Of a stretch of 64,000 nucleotides of DNA, positions 59,133 to 64,000 are shown in pieces. The stretch is from Lunularia cruciata (Eukaryota > Streptophyta > Marchantiopsida > Lunulariales > Lunulariaceae), in assembly GCA_948567375.1 (NCBI GenBank), contig OX419763.1:868001-932000 (forward strand), given 5' to 3'. A program made the position numbers and the translations under genes. The notes under the pieces were generated by a model. It did not search any database, was not told the DNA's origin, and was given only the letters and a program-made list of their open reading frames with translations. Each line of letters opens with the position of its first letter. Position 1 is the stretch's first letter.

Positions 59133-62100
59133 TGTAACAACCCGGCAAATATCACTTTTGCATTAATCAGGTAAGTAAAGTTTGTTCCCGTAGAGATATG
59201 AGTCAAAATTGGTCAAATACAAAGCAAACAGTAACAATGTAGTTCTTCTTAGTTGTGTCTTTAATCTCTCAGGTAGAAACCACACCCAGAAGAGAGTAAC
59301 AAGCACTGATTCACAGTCTTGTCACAAATTAGCACTCCATAATTACAACTCCATCAAATCTTTCCAAACAATCTTGATTGTGATGATTTAGGGTCTCCTG
59401 AAAATGACACTTCATTGTAAAATGACTTCACCTCAAAATTGTGTTCCACCCCTCCACTGAAGGCACAACTTCCTCGATCAAAATTGCTTCACATCAACTT
59501 TGCACTACATTCACAAATGCAAAATACTACCAACACTACAATTCCTCTCAGATCTGTCAAGGCATTGCTTCAATTGCACTTCACTCAGGATCAAACACAC
59601 AGAATGAAGATCAAGGCTGTGGAATCCAACATCCAACAAGCACACTGACTTGCACTACAAATTTCTCCAAACACTCACAAACACAAAACAAAGTTGATAC
59701 TCGAAATCAAGCTCAAGCAATGAGCCCTGAACAACATTTCTCTGCAAATGCCTTTCTTAAATAGTGAATCAATCAACAGTTCTAACCACTATACCATTCT
59801 ACAACAACTCTCCTAACCTGCAGATCCAAAATGACAATAAACTTCTTCATATCTGCCTCTTCATATCTCAAAACTATTTTTAATCCGATCCGATGTCTAC
59901 TTCGTTATCGGCTTTCAAACCCGAACCCGAAGTAACTTTACTTCCTACTACTCTATCCTCGGGTTTCATATCTTCTACTTCTTCTACCAGATCCAGCAAT
60001 TCTCTTTCCTGATCTGAAATTGCACTAGTGGGTAACCCTTCTAAATCTTCATCTCTTGACCCACTCTTCTCCAATGTCTCTATCGCTAACTCCGAAGTCA
60101 TCTGCACTCCTATGTTATCTATTTCGGGTTTGGCTCTAACATCCTTCCAAAGTTTTTCTATCTCCAACTTTACTATATCTAATCTAATCATGATATTATC
60201 TTCTACCTCTAATATCTTCCTATCTACACGAGTTCTTAGACTGATCAACAAAGCATTCAAATCTGTATCTTTTGCCTCGTCTCCTGCACCAACAATTTCA
60301 ACTTGTGCAGCCTTGTTTCTTCAAATTGAACGTTGGCATCTGTACTCAACGTCGGGTTCATCTTGAGGAAAATCTCCTTCAATGGCTCCAATCTCATCTT
60401 CCTTTCTCGCTCTCGATCTGCAAGCCAATCCTCCCTATACATTGCCAACTCTACTTCAAATTCGGCTTTCACCGTTTCCTTCTCCTTCTCCTTCTGTACA
60501 ATCTTCTCCTCCTGACTACGAAGTAACTCTCGTAATCTTTCTTCTTCCCTATATCGTGCTGCCAACTCTCTTTGCCAGAGCTGCTTCTTCTCTTCTACAC
60601 TCTCCATCATCCTATGAGCTCTTGTTCCTTTGCTGCTACTCTCGCCATAGCATGGATAAGTTCTACTCTTGAATCAGCAAACTATTGCTTCAAGATCTCA
60701 TATTCTGGTACTTGCTTTTCTCTTGCTATGTCACTCTTCTTAACAAGCTCCACTTGATATCTCACTTCTCTCTTCAGGTCTTCAATTACCTGAGTCTTCA
60801 CTACTGCCTCCGCTCGCAGTACTTCACTTTCCTCCTCACCTCGGGTTATGATTTTCTTCAACTCCAAGTTCTCTTCTTCTAATCACAATAACACCTGCAA
60901 CACAGTCTTCACTTCCGGACACTTTGATTGCATCTCCTTCTTCCTATGTTCAAACTTCACCAATAGAGGACACACCACCTCCCGTATGAACTCTACTCCA
61001 TTGCTCACTACAATGTCTTCTTGCATAGCAACTTCCCTTCGCACTTTGTGTTCATCCAATACTCGCCTTCTTCTCTGCAGTCTTTGTATCGGAACTGACG
61101 CCTTGCTTCTTGAGCTTTCATTTACTTCTTCTTTCACATTACTTGGACCTGCCTCATACTTCACCGTGCGTCTCAAGCGAACTCCCCTCTGAACTTTGAT
61201 CTTTTTCTCTTCGGCCTTGGGAATCTCATCCTCCAACTTTGTGTTGTTCTTGGCCTCAGCCTTTGCCTGCACTTCCTCTTCCTCCTCTACAGCAGCTGGC
61301 ACCGATGTCATTTCTCCACCCTCATCGCTGTCACTACTCGTATTTCCACTTTGTAGCATTAGCTTGGGCTCCTCCTCGTGTTCCAAATCTTTGGACTTGC
61401 ACTCGGCTTCACCTTCTGAGTCTTCGTCTTCTGACTCGATCACCACCATTCCTCGCCTCGGGTTTCCTCTCCTGGTCTTCCGAGGTTTCATCTTGTCTTC
61501 AACTTCGCCCTGCCGACTTCTCTTCTTTGATTTTGGAGCATTCACTTCTATCTCCACATTCTTCCCCGTCTTCTTGTAGTACTCGTCGGTGCTTCTGATT
61601 TGTAAGATGTACTGCTGCTCCTCTACATCGACCTCCCTTCTCAAATTGGGATGGAAATGCGACACCATCTGAGTTTGCTCCACCGAGTTCAGCAAATTTA
61701 ACCCAAGGTAGAAATGAGCTACAAACGGCACGATGTAATGTGGAGGTGATTTATCCCACAGATTCCACACCATTTATCATGTTCTCCCATGGAAACACCT
61801 CGCTCAATTGATTGGTTCTCTTGCAAACAATTTGTGAAAGAACACCGCTTGGTGTTTCATCACATAGGTTGTTCTCTCCGGCTTCAGGATTTCCATCAGA
61901 GCACTCACAATTCCCCTCTTGACAGGAACTTTATAGCTCTTGACTTTGTACCCATTCTTCGTCCTCTTTGACGAGAATGCATCTCTCAATTCTTGGGTTT
62001 CCTCGGCTATCTCTCCCTTCCCCAAGAATGTGGCACCCTGCTCCCTACCTGCTTCCTTCCCGAGTACTAATCTCCAATCCGACTCTATCCAGCGAGCCGG

Positions 62101-62861
62101 ATTTCCTCTCTTCCCTTCTTCCTTGGGTCCATCAAGACACTTGCTCTTGATGATCTCCGTCATGAACCCTAGAAAACTAACATTACAATTCTATGCCAAG
62201 AATGTAATCCAAAGTTGGCTCAAAACTTCTATTCTTGCGATTACATCTAACCTCCGAATCGCATGATTCCTCACTGCGAATTTGGAGTTCTTCTTTCCTT
62301 CTCCCATCTCTCCTGCTTTCTCACTGTCTCTCGGTTTCACTCTTGCAACTTCTCCCTTACATACTAGCGCGTCTCCAACTCTATTTCCCTTCCCACAATC
62401 ACCTGCAGGACTACTTCTCAATAGCAAAGGAAAATTGCTCGACATTGCTTTGTCGCGAGCTCAATTTTTATAGAGTTGCGCTTTCTTTGTCTCTCTTCCC
62501 TTTGAGTTTCTACCAAGAAATCACACCTCCTCCATGCACCTATCATTGTCAATCATACTTTGCGCGTATGGGCCGCCGGTTTTTTAACTGTCCCTTCTTG
62601 AATTTCTTGCCCCGACGAAAGGTTGTTAGACTGACTTCACCTTGGGTTGAGCTCTCCCTGATACGAAGACTCCTTACTTTGGGTTGTATGTTGACAGGGC
62701 ATTTCCAAGTACTTTGCCTTATGACCCAAAGTCACTTTACTTTGGGTTTCATCCCGAAGACTCTTTTCTTTGCTTTCTTCAGCCATACAGGTGCAATCCA
62801 ACCTCTCTATACACTTCTTCTTCTTTATTTTGAAAAAAAACAAAAAATGTGGGCACCACAT
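59133..62861 (-). mobile_element. Solo LTR, group A, full length (unit 19)
   Basis: About 3.73 kb reverse LTR, TGTAACAACCCGG to GGGCACCACA (62860) plus one extra T. Target flanks tcttt (59128-59132) and tcttc (62862-62866) differ at one base. It is inserted in gag of the second element. It carries a full set of leader, TATA box (reverse, near 62466-62474), LTR gene and R/U5. Confidence 0.85.
59880..62445 (-). pseudogene. LTR gene, group A, broken (unit 19)
   Basis: Start MSSNFPLLLRSSPAGD at 62445. The frame is kept with stops to about 60682; blocks are 62191-62445, 61804-62163 (119 codons), 60883-61773 (296 codons, acidic region and linker) and 60682-60867. Frameshifts near 60612 and 60280 separate the coiled coil (60257-60610) and the tail (59880-60260, 126 codons, TLEKSGSRDEDLEGLPTS, EVDIGSD). 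Confidence 0.75.
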
Positions 62862-64000
62862 TCTTCACAGCACTCAACGACTTGGACAGAGGAAAGAAGG
62901 AGAAGTTGAGAGACTACTTTGAGCAGTTCATGGCACTTTTGAACCGAGTCCCAAAGCAATTGGGTGTGGTGGGTTACTCCGATGCCCAAGCCATTACCTA
63001 GTTCTTGTGAGGACTTTCACCACAGATTTGGATCTTTGCCAAGGAGAGGAATGTAACTTCCCTAGATAAGGTACTCAAGCACGTTGCCCATTATGAGGTA
63101 GCTCACTCTCACTTTGCTGGTAATCAAAGAAATTGGGAGAAGAAAGGCAAGAAGCCTAGAAGAAGAGCTTCTTGCAGCAATATATCCTAAATATCCTTCT
63201 TCGGAGGGATCCTCCACATCTTCAAGTTCTTCTTTAGAATCCAAAGAAGAGTCAAAGCTAAGAAGAATACAAAGACATGGAGGCAAGAAACCATTGACAC
63301 CCCCAGCAAAGAGTGTACTTAAGGCAAACAACAAGCTGGATGCTCTTATAAAAGAGTTTACAGATTTTAAGATGTAGATGATTGGGAAGAAGGACCAAAG
63401 AAAGCCTCCATCATTTGCCAAATTTGGTGTATGGTGCACCACATGTGGCAAGTCAGGCTATGCAAATACAAAATGCAATACTTGTAATACATTTCTGGTG
63501 TAGCAAATTGATTGGGTTTCAGGATGGAACTAGGAAGAGGAAGCGGTGTACCAAACTCAAGAGGTGCCACCTCAGGCGAGCACATTGTACCAAGGTCCAA
63601 GGTATGGACCAAGAAAGTAGAACCCCAATGCTCTCCCACAAAGACCACCAATGAGCAACCAAAACTGACCTCAGAATATTGCACTCGGAGCATGTTACAA
63701 TTGTGGCTCGATGGAACATTGGTCTCCAAACTGTCCGGAGCCAAGACGGCAAATTGGGTATGTTCCCTTGTGTGGGGATCATAAAGGATCGGGTCATACA
63801 GGTAACCAACGCCCTCATCCTCCAAACCCAAACCCACCTGTGAAATATGTACAGACCCCATCCAAGCATGCTATACTTCAGGTGAAAGGGGATACAATTG
63901 TAATTGTATAACACTTGAGGAAGAGAGACCTCAAGAAGGAAGCACGGCCTCTAAAGGTGAATGGCTGGACTTTGAAATTTTGAAGGTTGAGACACACTCA
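62862..64000 (+). pseudogene. gag: gag of second element, second part, running off the window
   Basis: Resumes at FFTALNDLDRGKKEKLRDY, collinear with 14270 onward. Stops and frameshifts are frequent. Knuckle 1 reads CTTCGKSGYANTKC with His changed to Tyr; knuckle 2 (CYNCGSMEHWSPNC, near 63690-63731) has Gly changed to Glu; knuckle 3 is degraded (CGDHKGSGHTGNQ). The linker KYVQTPSKHAILQVKGD follows. Protease and pol would lie to the right of 64000. Confidence 0.8.

Larger units (their letters stand above)
45690..64000 (+). mobile_element. Second Ty3/gypsy element, truncated at both sides and split by four LTRs
   Basis: Pieces in order: 5' LTR 45690-46978, 50667-51167, 54945-55178 and 58061-58156; then the primer site and gag at 58157-59132, and gag again from 62862 to the window edge. 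Inserted between them are units 16, 17, 18 and 19, each with a full or near 5-bp duplication. The 5' LTR lacks its first part, cut by unit 14. pol lies beyond the window. Confidence 0.85.

Noticed and set aside
1-64000. Direct repeats throughout the window that might suggest a CRISPR array or satellite
   Set aside because: Repeats are kilobase-long LTR copies in both orientations with internal genes; there is no short regular repeat-spacer pattern or monomer array.

Overview
The window is a nest of plant LTR retrotransposons from end to end. I found no host gene, no RNA gene and no bacterial-type feature. The polyprotein is Ty3/gypsy type, the primer binding sites match plant tRNA-Asp, target duplications are 5 bp, and many in-frame stops look like C-to-T or G-to-A changes. 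Together these suggest the nuclear DNA of a land plant with a large, methylated, repeat-rich genome. I cannot name the species.

Almost all of the DNA belongs to one family with very long LTRs (about 3.7-3.8 kb, TGTG...CACA). There are 19 LTR units but only two internal domains. The LTRs fall into three diverged groups: A (5' end TGTGGTGCCCACA plus AAATAAAGG), B (5' end followed by GTTTATTAGTGTTTAAG) and C (5' end followed by TTTTGATTG or a similar T-rich tract). Every LTR, whatever its group, carries the same long gene, about 830-860 codons, inside what should be U3. The predicted protein has a Trp-rich N-terminal domain, an acidic Ser/Glu/Lys-rich middle, a long coiled coil and a conserved acidic tail. 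A TATA box lies just before its start codon. A second TATTTAA box lies after its stop and probably starts the genomic RNA.

Layout: 1-5788 holds reverse and forward LTR fragments (units 1-4). 5789-23155 is a complete gypsy element (B LTRs, tgtgt target duplication) whose 5' LTR is interrupted by an A solo LTR (6094-9877, gaccg duplication). Its internal region (13294-19448) has gag, zinc knuckles, protease, RT, RNase H and integrase, all broken. 23156-39078 is a stack of reverse LTRs, mostly C, including one LTR inserted 5 bp inside the end of another. 39079-45689 is an inverted pair of A LTRs with a primer binding site between them. 45690-64000 is a second gypsy element (5' LTR, primer site, gag) split by four LTRs, one of them inside gag.

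The striking point is the LTR gene. Because it lies in the LTR, it survives when an element collapses to a solo LTR, and the same architecture is kept in three diverged groups. I do not recognise the protein. All copies that can be read in full are broken, while the copy cut by the left window edge is open for its first 212 codons.
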